Of a DNA stretch of 64,000 nt, positions 51,311-62,440 are shown piece after piece. Made by a program: the position numbers and the translations under genes. The notes beneath the pieces were generated by a model that searched no databases, had not been told where the DNA came from, and saw nothing but the letters and a program-made list of their open reading frames with translations. This DNA comes from Scenedesmus sp. ARA3 (Eukaryota; Chlorophyta; Chlorophyceae; Sphaeropleales; Scenedesmaceae), in NCBI GenBank assembly GCA_004335835.1, contig RWJK01001878.1, positions 32,241 through 96,240 of the forward strand. The letters are read 5' to 3'. Within the stretch, counting starts at the first letter, position 1. The number at the start of each line of letters is the position of its first letter.

Positions 51311-53486
51311 GATGCGCCGCCGCCGCCTGATGTTGGTGTTGTCGTCGTCGTCGCTGCTGCTGTTGTGCTGGCTGGCTGCCTGCTTCTGCAGGTCCATGAA
51401 CTCGCTGCCCATGTTAGCAAACAGCCGCCGCATGTTAATGACGCTCAGCTCCTGCAGGCTGCTGCAGGTGATGTCTGCTGCCTTCAGCTGGTGCGGGCGG
51501 TAGATGCCCTGCAGGATGCAATTGATGCAAAAGGGAATATTTGTTCAAATATACACATATTCAAGGGGGAGGTCTTGAGGGAGTGGACACAGCCTTGAAA
51601 GCAGCAGCAACCCAGCTGGCTGTAGATGCAGTGCAGGTGATGTGACCAACCGGAATTCAACACCATACATCACAAAGCGGAGGTTAGAAGAGCGCACTGT
51701 GCATTGCAGGAACCTGGCGATGCAAGCATTGCATCTGGCGTGAAATCATACTGCAGCCACCCCATATGATTTGCACATGCACAACTTGCTGTGCTGCTGA
51801 CACACCTTGCACGCCCCAGACACATGCGCCTACAGAGCTGTCAACAAGATCATACTTTTGTACTCGCGGCAGCTACACGAAGAGGCTGCACAGGCATATA
51901 CAGCAACAGCAGCCATCATCTGCAGATCACTCCAGCGCACCTGCACCGCCACTGCCTTGAACGTCACGTTGTGTGCCGCAGTGATGCCCGGGGGGCTGCT
52001 GTCAAAGAACACACACATGTTTGGGGCCCGCCCGAGCTTCACTGAGGCAGTCAGCAGCCGCTGGCTGATTGTTTCCAGCTCATCTTCTGCAGTGACCATC
52101 ACTTGGAAGTGGTCGTGCAGCGTCATGCGCGCGAGCGCGGCCTGCACTGTTTGCCGGTCCAGTGATGACACGAGTGCGCAGGGCACGTTGAAGCGGCCGA
52201 GCGTGTCCAGCCACTCACGTACACCTTCCAGTGGCCTACAAGTACATGCACGCCAAAGAGGACAATGCAGTCAGCGTCAGTGGGATGTAAAGAAGAGGCG
52301 AGTGCGCAGGGCACGTTCAAGCGGCCGAGGGTGCCCAGCCACGCGCACACCCCTTCCAGCGGCCTGCATGCACATGCATGCGCATGGAAAGAAAGCAGTC
52401 GGCGTGAGAGGGATGTGATGGAACAACCAGCGCGCAGGGCAAGTTGAAGCGGCCGAGGATGTCCAGCCACTCACGCACCCCTTCCAGCGGCCTACATGCA
52501 GGCGTGGCAAGAGAACATTCAGAGGTGCATTGCCAAAAAAGTGCAGTTTGTACAGCAGCCGTCCAAGCGCAACCAGGCAGGCGTCCTTGGGGGCGTGGAC
52601 AGTGCGTGCTGCATCTGCGAACAGCTGCTGTGGGCAAGCTGCTGATTAAGCTAGTATACCAGCTGCATGTAAGGCAGAGCGAGTGGCTGTTGCGAATCTC
52701 ACCTGTTGTGTTGCTGCAGCAGCTGCCCCGCAATCTCGGCATGCTGCATGGCAAGGCCTATGGCTGCCTTGCGGTCATTGGCCCAGCGCAGCAGCCGCAC
52801 CACCGCCACTTCTGGGGGCATCATCTGCGGGCGCACAAGTGCAAGATACAGATGCAAAGATTCAGCAGGTGATACTCAGCACAGGAGCTGGCATCTTGAC
52901 GGTGTACGCACATGCTTGACAGAGAGTACTTCCGGGGTCTAGCCATGACAACCAAATGTCCGGTAACTCTGCTCACGCCGAAGCGAAGCGCGCATGCTGC
53001 TTGCATGCATCAACAGCGAAACTGTCTGTCCCGAAGCAGCACTTAGCATCTACAAGCAGACGCACGCAAACAAACACCCGCACCTGCAGCTCTGGGTGGT
53101 GCAGCATCTGCTGCTGCAGCGGCAGCTCCAGCTGCTGCGCCAGGGCCACCCAGGCCTCCCGCTTGATGGTGGGCAGGTCAGCCACCACACCATCAAAGTT
53201 GAACACCATGCCAAAGGCCTCATGCGGATGCTGCAAGACCATGAGACACAGCAAGCAGGCAGGCAGGCAGGCAACACATACATCCAAGGTCGGCAACAAA
53301 TCGTCGTCGGCGATACAGACGTGGACATGCCGTAGTTTTTGCTGCCGATGAAGCTGAAGCAGGGCGCAGCTTCAAGGTGCAGTTGCAGATGGGCATAGAC
53401 GGCAATGCCGAACTGCTGTGCTCTGCTGCTGAATATGCCGCATCCATGTCCTCAAACTCGGCACACAGCTAGCTAAACGGCAGCCA

Positions 53487-53518
<32 letters not shown>

Positions 53519-54454
53519 CCTGCTGCTGCAGAGCCGCAGCACACCTGTGCATGCCTGAGCCTGAGCGCTCCTGCTGGCCGCATCTGGTCATTCAGTGTCT
53601 CCACATCCACGCGGGATGGCCCGCTGCTGAAATACTGCACAAAGCCCTGCAGGACATGAAAACAGGCATCAAAGACTGTAAACACAACGTACTACTTGAT
53701 GTGCCAGGTCATCATATACCAATGACAACACAACCAACAGATGCTAACTAGCCAATGCTGACCTGGCAGTGCAAGTTGAGGTGCATGGATATGCAAGTTG
53801 CGGCAAGCACAGCAATGCCAGGCAAGGTTGCACATGTGGGATTATTGCACAGCACCGCCTTGTCGGAGGGACTCGGCCCCATGTGATGACATGATACATG
53901 CACTACCTCTGCCACTGCACAGCCCTTAGCAGTACAAGGGAAGCCGAAACTGCAAGGTGCAGGCATGGCTGGCTGCCATGCTGCGGCCCTTGGGAGGGGG
54001 CTGCACTTTGTTTCACACCCTCATGAGCAAAGATGGACAGTCTAGCATGCATCGGTCACAGGTTTAGCAAGTCGCAGCAGCACCCAGCACCGCATGCAGC
54101 AGCAAATTACAGCCATGCAACATATGTTTGACCAATGTGCTAGCATTGCTGTTCCGCTGTGCCCTCCCCTGCATGCAGCAGTTGCAGCTGTGGGCTCACC
54201 TCTCCATTGTATGAGCCCACTTGCGGCCGCTTCTCTGTGTCCATCAAACTGTACAGCTGCTGAGCCTGAAAAGAAGCTCGAGGCATAGGCTGCTGAGAGC
54301 GGTCATTGTCGAAATCCTCTGGCTCAAACAGGGATGCCCTGACTTGCAGGCACTGGTTCCTCCTGCTGCCCCTCAGACTGCATGGCGCTGCCCTTGCTGC
54401 TTGCCGCTGTTGCACAGCTGTTGAACGCAGCGCACGCTCACGGCAGAGCTGCAT
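51281..54454 (-). CDS. HAD-like (CbbY-type) plastid protein, probably catalytically impaired
   Basis: Exons 54454-54200, 53646-53545, 53230-53084, 52824-52703, 52235-51941 and 51508-51281 close in phase to 382 residues. The N-terminus (RNQCLQVRASLFEPEDFDND region) resembles a plastid transit peptide. The HAD order is recognisable: motif I FGMVFNFDGVVAD, cap helices EVAVVRLLRWANDRK, motif II CALVSSLDRQTV, AEDELETISQRLL where motif III is expected, and motif IV MCVFFDSSPPGITAAHNVTF. It ends LQELSVINMRRLFANMG. In motif I the nucleophilic Asp is Asn (N-F-D instead of D-x-D). The motif III Lys is not evident. The fold is therefore likely to be kept while phosphatase activity is doubtful. An additional exon near 53335-53470 was considered but does not fit the phase. 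The gene is divergent from ACLA. Confidence 0.8.
52306..52498 (-). repeat. Two echoes of HAD-like exon 5, 5' edge
   Basis: About 52306-52366 and 52437-52498 repeat the acceptor and PLEGV(R/C)(E/A)WLD(I/T)LGRFN of the exon starting at 52235, spaced about 130 bp. The same acceptor context (tgnag then gcc) is kept. Confidence 0.85.
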
Positions 54455-54954
54455 GTTGTGCTGTTTGTGTGCCTGGTGTGCCTGCTTGTGGCTTGGCGCT
54501 CCAATCACGGTGCGGAAAAACTACAACCACACTTCCGCCCACTGTATCTTCAGATATGGTTCTGTGTGTTTGTAATTGATACCCTAACTCGAGCGAGGCC
54601 AAGGCAAGCAGGCTGATACAGAGGCAGCACACTTTCCACACAAGCAGCTCTGCAAAGTGGCAGACAAACTTGATCAGCGCTTAAGTTGCCAGGCAAAGCT
54701 CAATGGGGTATGGAGCCGCTGATAAGACAAGGGTTTCGAGTCCGTGAGGGGACCTGTTACAAGCGTTGAGAGCTTCCTCCTGTTGAAGTGATACCCTGAA
54801 CTCTTTGAACGGTTTTACTTCTAGTCAGTGCTTGTTTCTTGCCGTGATCTGGTTCAACAGCAGCTGACGTGGTGGTGGTTGCACTGGTTGCCTGAGCAAT
54901 CGAACTGCAAGGCGCTCTTGCTGCTGTCATTTCTTGTAATTCAGTGCAGCAATA
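54455..54954. promoter_or_regulatory. Divergent upstream region HAD / ACLA
   Basis: 500 bp between divergent starts of the HAD-like gene and ATP-citrate lyase A. No specific element assigned. Confidence 0.45.
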
Positions 54955-57900
54955 ATGGCCCGAAAGAAGGTCCGCGAGTACACCGGGAAGCGCCTGCTCA
55001 AGGCTGCAATGAAGAGGCTGTTTGGCCTGGAGCTGCCAATTCATGTAGCACAGGTCAAGGCAGACACCAACTTCATTGAGTTGCTGGAGCAGGTGAGATC
55101 TAACTCACTGCACTGGATCCTGCTTGCTTGCTGCTGCCAAGGCAGGTGTCCTTGCCAAGTTGGGGCATACACAGCTGTAGCACGTGTGTACTGCATCGCC
55201 TCATCAGTATCCGCATCCAACACTAGTTGCAACACCTCCAAACACTCTGCAATTTTATTTTATCTTGCAGCATGCCTGGCTGAACCAAACGAAGCTGGTG
55301 GTGAAGCCTGACATGCTGTTTGGCCAGCGAGGCAAAAACGATTTGGTGGGGCTCAACCTTTCATACCCAGAGGCAGAGGAGTTCATCAAGGCGCGCATGG
55401 GCAAGCAGGTGCGGCTGACAGTAAAATTTAAAATAAAGTAGTGTGTGTTAGGTTTGACCAGTTTGACCAGAGCAATTGCAGCCCGCAGCAAGCAGCGTGG
55501 CAACCATTGCAGCAAGCTTTGGCCATGGGGCCATGGGCACACACAGGTGCTGTCCCTTTCAGTGACAATTCAAGCTAGGCTGCTTTGCAGCTGCAGTCGG
55601 TGCACAACGAGGCGTATTGCTTGAATTCACTCATGCAATCCATTTTCTGGCTATAAAATGAGGGGTTACACTGGTGCGTGCATGCAGCATGCGGCACTTT
55701 GGACACCTGGTGAAGCAGCAATAGCTTGAAGCTCAGAACACTCAGCACTTTAATGACGCTGAATGTTATCAAAGACATCACTGTTCAATATTGCCGTTGG
55801 ATCTGTCTCCAGTCCAAGGGCCGCTGCGGTTGCTTCTCTAGCAAAGTTCTGGAGGTCCAGTGCCGCAAAGCACTGCCTGAGGGACCTGCAACTGCTGTTA
55901 CTACCAATTTGTGCGCATGCGTGCACCATGCGCCTCTGCTGCCACATAAAGGTAACACCTCATTTCAAATAAGTTGCATCTGATTCTGCATGCAGGTGAC
56001 CATCAAGGGCTGCACAGGCCCCGTCAACACCTTTGTGGTGGAGCCCTTTGTGCCGCACAAGGAGGAGTACTACCTGTGCATCCAGGTGAGCCCTTCAAAC
56101 TGTTTGACCTATCCTGCAAGCACCACGCATTGCATCCAGGTGCTCTGCAAGCAACTGCCAGCTTTCCTGCAAGCAACCGCCAGCCCTAACTAGCTGTCCT
56201 GCAAGCAGACGCACCAGCTATCCTGCAAGCAGCGGGTGCTGATGGCACGCCAGGCCTGTGCAAGCATATGCGCTGGGCTCCTGCAAGCAACCGCTCACCA
56301 TCCTGCAAGCCTCAGCACGTGTCCTGCAGATAGGCGCCATCAAGGCGAAGTTGCGCACTGATAAGGACCCACAATTAAATATACCTCTCACAAATTTCAA
56401 CTTGGCAGCATGCAGCTGGACTCGTGCATGGACAGCAGCACTGACACCTCTCGGGATCAGCACATCACTGCCTCTCCTCTGCTGCTGCCGCTGCTTGCTC
56501 CAGAGCAACCGCCTGGACATCGATGTGAGCTTCAGCACAGCTGGTGGTGTAGAGATTGAGGAGAACTGGGACAAGGTCAAGACCATCAACATCCCCACAG
56601 CAGAGTCAATCACAGGTGCGGGCCCCTGCCGTGGATTCTGAATGTTCAGGGTGGTACGGTCTAGGCTTGAAGGTTGAGGAGAACTGGGACAAGGTTCAGA
56701 CTATCACCATCCCTACAGCAGAGTCCATCACATCACAGGTGCGGGGCGCTGCCTTGGGGTTTTGAATGTTAAGGTTTCAGGGTCCAGGGTGTGAAGGTTG
56801 AGGAGAACCGGGACAAGGTCCAAACCATCAACATCTTCACAGCAGCGTCCGTCACAGGTGTAGAACGTTCCCTTGCTCAATACAAGGCTGCTGCTAGCAC
56901 TGTTGGTTGATGCCAACTAACAGGTGGTAGTTGCTGCAGGAACACGGCGGCGGTTTGCGTTGTCCACACTGCTGCTGCTGCCTCTGCTGCTACTGCTGCC
57001 AGGTGATGTGCTGGCCCCGCTGTCAAGTGGCCTGCCCCTTGAGCTGCGGCCCACACACACAATTCATCTTTACATGCTGCTGCTACATAATGACTGCTGC
57101 TGCTGCCAGGTGACATGCTGGCCCCTCTGGTGAGCGGCCGGCCGCTGGAGCTGCGGCCCACCATTGAGGCCTTCCTGGCCAACTGTTGCTGCTGCTGCTG
57201 CTGCTGCTGCCAGGTGCCTAGCTGGCGCTGCTGGCCGGCGGCCTGCAACTGGAGCTGCGGCTTACCATTGAACGTGTCCTGTCAATTGCTGCTGCTGCTG
57301 CCAGGTGACGTGCTGGCCCCGCTGGTGAGTGGCCTGCCCCTCGAGCTGCGGCCCACCATTGAGGCGTTCCTGGCCAACTGCCTGGCTGTGTTTGATGACC
57401 TGGACGCGACGCTGCTGGAGATGAACCCGTTCACCTTTGACGGCAACGGCATGCCCTTCCCGCTGGACATCCGCATGGTGAGCGCGCTTTAGGGTTGAGC
57501 AGGGCTTTTTGCGGGTTTTGGGGGTTCAACAGTAGTGCAGCCAGTGCTGCGAGTGATGGTGCTGGAGATGAACCCGTTCACCTTTGATGGCAACGACATG
57601 CCCTTCCCGCTGGACATCCGCATGGTGAGCATGAGTGCCTTTGAAGGGGTAACAACTGCCGCAGTGTTGTGTTGCAGTGTTGTGTTGTCGTACGGACACT
57701 AAGTGGGGATGAGGGTGGCGAGGATGAGTTCTGCCTGTGCTGCTCGTGGCAGTGGGGAGACAGATGCCGGCAAACAGAGAAGCAGGCTGCCTGTTCCTCT
57801 CTCACCTGCTGTTGTTTTGATGTACAGGAGCTGGACGACACCTCAGCTTTCCGCAACATGCCGGGTAATTGGGGCGAGGACTGCGAGTTCCCGCTGCCTT

Positions 57901-60030
57901 GTGTACTTGCTCTTACTTACAGTTTTGTCTGCTGTGTCCTGCGCTGCCTGTTGCAGCCATTTGAACAGAAACAGGACACGTTCTGACCTACTCAATGCCT
58001 GCTGCGCCCTGTGCTGCCCCTTGTTATTATGTTATTCACGGTTACAAACAATCTGTAACAGGAGCTGGACGACACCTCAGCCTTCCGCAACATGCCCTCC
58101 AAGTGGGGCGAGGACTGCGAGTTCCCGCTGCCCTTCGGCCGCAGCCTGACATCAGCAGAGGCACACATCATGGGGCTGGATGAGGGCACTGGAGCGAGCC
58201 TGAAGTTCACGGTGCTGAACCCCAAGGGGCGCGTGTGGCTGATGGTGGCGGGCGGCGGCGCGAGCGTCATTTACGCAGGTGGGGAAGGGAATGAAGCACG
58301 GAAGGTGTGCGCTGTGCAGCTGTTGCTGCGTGGACGCTTTTGGAGCGGGTTGTGTTGTATAATGCTGACAAGTGTTGCTGAGGATTGAGGCTGCACCTGT
58401 GTTTGTGGGCCTGGATCAGGGCACTGGGGCGAGCCTGAAGTTCACGGTGCTGAACCCTAAGGGGCGCGTATGGCTGATGGTGGCGGGCGGCAGCGCAAGC
58501 GTCATCTACGCAGGTGGGCAAGGGAAGGGAAGGTGTGCGCTGTGCAGCTGTTGCTGTGTGGGCACTTTTTGTGCGGCTTGTGTCATATAATACTGAGAAG
58601 TGTTGCTGAGATTTGAGGCTGAACATATGTTTGTGGGGCTGGATGAGGGCACTGGGGCGAGCCTGAAGTTAACTGCGCTGAACCCTAAGGGGCGCGTGTG
58701 GCTGATGGTGGCGGGCGGCGGCGCCAGCGTCATCTACGCAGGTGGGCTGGGTGATCTAAGGGCTGTGTACGCTGGTGGGCTGGGCGTTTTAGGCCCTGTA
58801 AAATGAACGAATTAAACACGCATTGAGGCCCAACGACTACCTTGTGCGATCAGGGCATCTCAGGCAGAAACGCTCCTGAAATTGTACGGAGCTGCGTTGT
58901 GCTTCACTGTGCCGTATTGTGCTGCGTTGTGCCGCAGACGCGGTGGGCGACTTGGGCTTTGCGCAGGAGCTGGGCAACTATGGCGAATACAGCGGCGCCC
59001 CAAACACGGCACCAGCCTATTCTTTGTTACTTGTATCTTGACAGCAATTCATTGTATGGTGCTGCGCTGCCGTGTGCTGTTCTGCAGACACGGTGGGCGA
59101 CTTGGGCTTTGCGCAGGAGCTGAGCAACTACGGCGAATACAGCGGGGCGCCTAACACCGCCAACGCATGTACTGAACTCTTTTAAACTGTCCTGTACTGC
59201 CTGTTGCCGCAGACACGGTGGGCGATTTGGGCTTTGCGCAGGAGCTGGGCAACTACGGCGAGTACAGCGGGGCACCCAACACCGCTGAGACCTACTCCTA
59301 CGCAAAGACTGTGCTGGAGTGTGCCACAGCTAACCCGGACGGCCGGGGACGCGCGCTGCTGATTGGTGGAGGCATCGCAAACTTCACCGGTGCGTTGGAG
59401 GGGTTGTTTGGACTTAACGTTTAGATGTTCTGGTGTGTTGTCTTGTGCTGGGCCAGAGCACCCTACAGGTAACAGTCGCTGGCGTTGTCTGCAACTCAGC
59501 CAGTCCATCAGCAACGCATTTGCGGGGGTTGTCTGCTGCTGCTGCTGCTGCTGCTGCTGCAGATGTCGCTGCCACTTTCAAGGGCATCATCCAGGTGGCA
59601 CCCGCCCTCAAGGCTGCAGCAAACATGCAAGCTGCTGCTGCTGCTGCTGCTGCAGATGTTGCTTCCTCATTCGAGGGCATCATTCAAGCGACTGTGTGCC
59701 GCCAAAGCTCATATCTCACATCTGTGTTGGCAGCCGACACCAGCACCTTTACGGGGTCGTCTGCTGCTGTTTGCTGCTGCTGCTGCTGCAGACGTCGCTG
59801 CCACCTTCAAAGGCATCATTCAGGCAATCCGCGAGGTGGCACCCGCCCTGAAAGCCGCCAACGTGCGCCTGTTTGTGCGGCGCGGCGGCCCCAATTACCA
59901 GCAGGGTCTCGCAGCAATGAAGGCAGTGGGGGCTGAGCTGGGCCTGCCTGTGGAGGTGTACGGCCCTGAGAGCAGCATGACGGGCATCTGCGCGGCAGCC
60001 ATAGAGTATGTGAAGGGCTTCGACAAGTGA
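54955..60030 (+). CDS. ACLA: ATP-citrate lyase subunit A (citrate synthetase-like / ATP-grasp half)
   Basis: Cytosolic enzyme subunit that, with the B subunit, makes acetyl-CoA and oxaloacetate from citrate, CoA and ATP. Plants and green algae use separate A and B proteins. Eight exons (54955-55092, 55271-55408, 55996-56085, 56504-56615, 57305-57477, 58062-58278, 59213-59389 and 59792-60030) close in phase to 427 residues, the family's usual length. Diagnostic segments in order: [166 protein letters not shown], and [12 protein letters not shown] then [13 protein letters not shown]. Exons 4-8 carry at least 14 partial extra copies of their edges in introns and 3' flank. The intact copy of each exon was chosen as the one that continues the reading frame and family alignment. 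Confidence 0.96.
56672..56858 (+). repeat. Two echoes of ACLA exon 4, 3' edge
   Basis: 56672-56740 and about 56795-56858 repeat VEEN(W/R)DKVQTI(T/N)I and the splice donor of exon 4 (ends 56615). The last copy is the most diverged. Confidence 0.9.
57001..57303 (+). repeat. Three echoes of ACLA exon 5, 5' edge
   Basis: Copies begin at about 57001, 57110 and 57213 ahead of the genuine exon 5 (57305), each after a (c)tgctgccag acceptor. They encode variants of D(V/M)LAPL(V)SG(L/R)PLELRPT. The third has decayed most. Confidence 0.9.
57555..57626 (+). repeat. Echo of ACLA exon 5, 3' edge
   Basis: Repeats [21 protein letters not shown] plus the donor gtgagc; the genuine copy ends at 57477. One residue differs (Asp for Gly). 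Confidence 0.9.
57827..57898 (+). repeat. Echo of ACLA exon 6, 5' edge
   Basis: Repeats acceptor acag and [20 protein letters not shown] about 234 bp upstream of the genuine exon 6 (58062). Confidence 0.9.
58397..58742 (+). repeat. Two echoes of ACLA exon 6, 3' edge
   Basis: About 58397-58513 and 58622-58742 repeat GLD(Q/E)GTGASLK(F/L)T(V/A)LN and [11 protein letters not shown] with the donor gcaggtggg, spaced about 229 bp. The genuine exon ends at 58278. Confidence 0.93.
58936..59158 (+). repeat. Two echoes of ACLA exon 7, 5' edge
   Basis: About 58936-59012 and 59088-59158 repeat (D)(A/T)[10 protein letters not shown](G/S)NYGE and YSGAPNTA, each after a gcag acceptor, upstream of the genuine exon 7 at 59213. 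Confidence 0.93.
59550..59690 (+). repeat. Two echoes of ACLA exon 8, 5' edge
   Basis: About 59562-59626 and 59654-59690 repeat DVA(A/S)(T/S)F(K/E)GIIQ after CTG runs that act as the 3' end of the intron. The genuine exon 8 starts at 59792. Confidence 0.9.
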
Positions 60031-60097
60031 GGCCGTGTGGCGGGGTTTGGAGCATCTGCTGCTGCTGCTGCTGCTGCTGCTGGCAGCTGTTGCAGCA

Positions 60098-60281
60098 GCA
60101 GGTGGCTGGAGGGAGGGCTCTGTGTGTGCGGCGCGGCGGCCCCGAAGGTCAGCAAAGTGTGTCTGGAAAGGGGGCGATTGGCGTTGAGCTGGGCCTGCCT
60201 GTGGAAGTGTACGGCCCTGAGAGCAGCATGACGGGCATCTGCGCGGCAGCGATTGAGTACGTGAAGGGCTTCGACAAGTAA
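60098..60281 (+). repeat. Echo of ACLA 3' end, including stop
   Basis: After the ACLA stop, this copy repeats VRRGGP, then [20 protein letters not shown] and the stop codon. The middle (LAAMKAVGA) has decayed. Confidence 0.93.
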
Positions 60282-60370
60282 GGCTGGAGGATTTGTGGCG
60301 GTTCCGCTGCTGCTGCCGCCACTGGCAGCTGTCGCAGCTGCTGCTGCTGCCGCCGGCGAGTGCGGGTGCG

Positions 60371-60562
60371 GCGTCAGCCGTGTGTTGCTGTGGCGCGTTG
60401 TCAAGTGGCCGCAGGCAGGCGTCAGCCGTGTGTTGCTGTGGCGCGTTGTCAAGTGGCCGCAGGCACGCGTCAGCCGTGTGTTGCTGTGGCGCGTTGTCGA
60501 GTGGCCGCAGGCAGGCGTCAGCCGTGTGTTGCTGTGGCGCGTTGTCAAGTGGCCACAGGCAG
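60371..60562. repeat. 48-bp minisatellite, 4 copies
   Basis: Units starting gcgtcagccgtgtg occur at 60371, 60419, 60467 and 60515, with the next partial unit at 60563. Exact 48-bp spacing, nearly identical. 48 is a multiple of three, so one frame stays open. Confidence 0.95.
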
Positions 60563-60628
60563 GCGTCTGGAGCTCCTATGTGTGCTGCCAAACAACTGGC
60601 GTGTGTTGCTGGGGGTGCACGCGGCCGA

Positions 60629-60786
60629 TGTGCAAGTGTGGCTGTGCTTGCAAATGGCGGCATTGTGTGCATGCGCGGCGTGGTGTGCAAGTGCGGCTGT
60701 GCTTGCAAATGGCAAATTGTGTGCATGCGCGGCCTTGTGTGCACGTGCGGCTGTGCTTGCAAATGGCGGCATTGTGTGCATTTGCG
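60629..60786. repeat. 54/55-bp tandem repeat, 3 copies
   Basis: Units starting tgtgcaagtg/tgtgcacgtg at 60629, 60684 and 60738, each containing ggctgtgcttgcaaatgg. Confidence 0.9.
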
Positions 60787-62097
60787 TGGCTCGCCCCCGT
60801 GAAGGACGTGCTCTGTGCAATTGAGCGCATGGGGCCGGCTTCTAAGTGGCAGTGGTTCCAGCAGCTGGTGTGCCGTGTGGATGTGTGTCACTGCGTGTGT
60901 CTGTATCATATGGCTGTTATTTGTGTTTGTGTTTTCTAAGCTGCATTGCATGAGGCTGGTGGTGGCAGCTGGCGCACAGCCGCCGCTGTGCAGCTTCGAG
61001 CGAATGGTGTATTGTGTTTCATCAACAGCTCAGTGCAGTTTGGCGTGGAGCTGCAAAGGAAGTCCCATGCCCACAAACCGATTAAACGCGTTGAATCTGC
61101 AGCTACGGGCATATTGGAGTATTCATGGCGCAGCAAGCGCTACTTGATATCAAGTGTGCTCAAGCGCAGCTACGTGTGCGACATGGCCGGTGGTACCACC
61201 GGTGGTGCAGGCGGCTGCTTTGTGGGGTCAGTTGGCCGCCGCTTTTGCCAGTGCTGCATGGACAGTGGTGATGTCCTGCAGTTCACGGTACGCATCTATG
61301 CTTATCCATGCATATGGAGCAGCTGCATAACCCGCGCTGCTGGACGGTCCCTGGCAGGGGGCTTCACTACGGCTCAAAAAAAGTCTCGCAAACGTCTTCC
61401 AAAGTGCTGCTGCTTGAATGTGTACGTGGCTGCCAGCCACGTCAGTGGTTCTGCTGCTGCCGCGTGCGTGGCACGGACTGGCACGGACCTTGGCATGTGC
61501 TGCTTGCTACTGCTTGCCTGCCCTGCCACGTGGCACGGACTGGCAGCATACTGCACGCAGCGACGAGCCTGAGGATAGCGCTATGTCACTGACACTGTGG
61601 ACGCAGTGCGGTGCAAATTGGCACTTGCGATCGCCCACGGTGCATTTTTTCCGCATCCGTTTGACAGCATGGTGTTGCCTCTGTCACAGTACGGTACTGG
61701 TTACATGCCGTGCTGTTTGGCTGTGATGAGAGCAGCCACACTGTAAGCTCTATCCAAGCAAGTGAACAGCTTGCCATATGCAAGCCGATGCATCGGCTGC
61801 AGCAGCTGCTGCCGCTGCCAGCAGCCAGTTATGATCACTGGCTGCTAGCCAGTGACTGACCTGCATGCCATGCAGTGCACGTTATAACCCTTGAAAACAG
61901 TGGCTAGAGCCGGCTCACTTCAATGACACAAACGCTTTCACAAAGTGGCATGGCTATGTTAGCAGTGACAGTTGCCACAACAGGACACATGCACAGGCTC
62001 TGTATGTTACAAACAGAAACCTTGCGAGGCTGAGTGCACCACACCCGTCACATCAACCACTGGAAGGGCCTGCAGCAGCAGCACCCTTTCACCCTGT
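60787..62097. other. 3' of ACLA, no supported gene
   Basis: GT-rich sequence with one open frame at 60946-61572 and no recognisable domain. A 16-bp perfect palindrome ccggtggtaccaccgg is at 61187-61202. A TGTAA occurs near 61741. Confidence 0.4.
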
Positions 62098-62440
62098 GGG
62101 CCAAACCCTTCAGTCAACCCATGGCAGCGCCTGCACAGCAGCACTCTTCCACCAAACCCTTCAGTCAACCCATGACAGCGCCTGCAACGGCAGCACGCTT
62201 TCACCAAACCCTTCAGTCAACCCATGACAGCGCCTGCAACGGCAGCACGCTTTCACCAAACCCTTCAGTCAACCCATGACAGCGCCTGCAATGGCAGCAC
62301 ACTTTCACCAAACCCTTCAGTCAAACCATTGCACCGCCTGCAACAGCAGCACGCTTTCACCATACCCTTCAGATAACACATGGCATCGCCTGCAACGGCA
62401 GCACTCTTTCACCAAACCCTTCAGATCAACCGATGACAGC
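62098..62440. repeat. 52-bp minisatellite, about 7 copies
   Basis: Units containing cccttcag(t/a)(c/t) then accatg or similar start at 62111, 62162, 62214, 62266, 62318, 62370 and 62422 (spacing 51-52). They share caccaaacccttcagtcaac and cagcgcctgcaa. Confidence 0.93.

Noticed and set aside
53335..53470. Extra exon in the HAD-like gene (AEFEDMDAAYSAAEHSSS)
   Set aside because: The nearest usable donor leaves one extra base, which does not fit the phase-0 start of the next exon; the direct join keeps the frame.
57001..59158. ACLA echo copies as additional true exons
   Set aside because: Including them would duplicate conserved residues and break the family length; the chain without them closes in phase at 427 residues.
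59749..60951. 400-codon minus-strand frame opposite the ACLA 3' end
   Set aside because: It runs antisense through a conserved ACLA exon and two minisatellites. Its repetitive residues come from the 48-bp and 54-bp units.
60371..62440. CRISPR-like arrays
   Set aside because: The 48-, 54- and 52-bp repeats are contiguous without unique spacers, and the host is a eukaryote.
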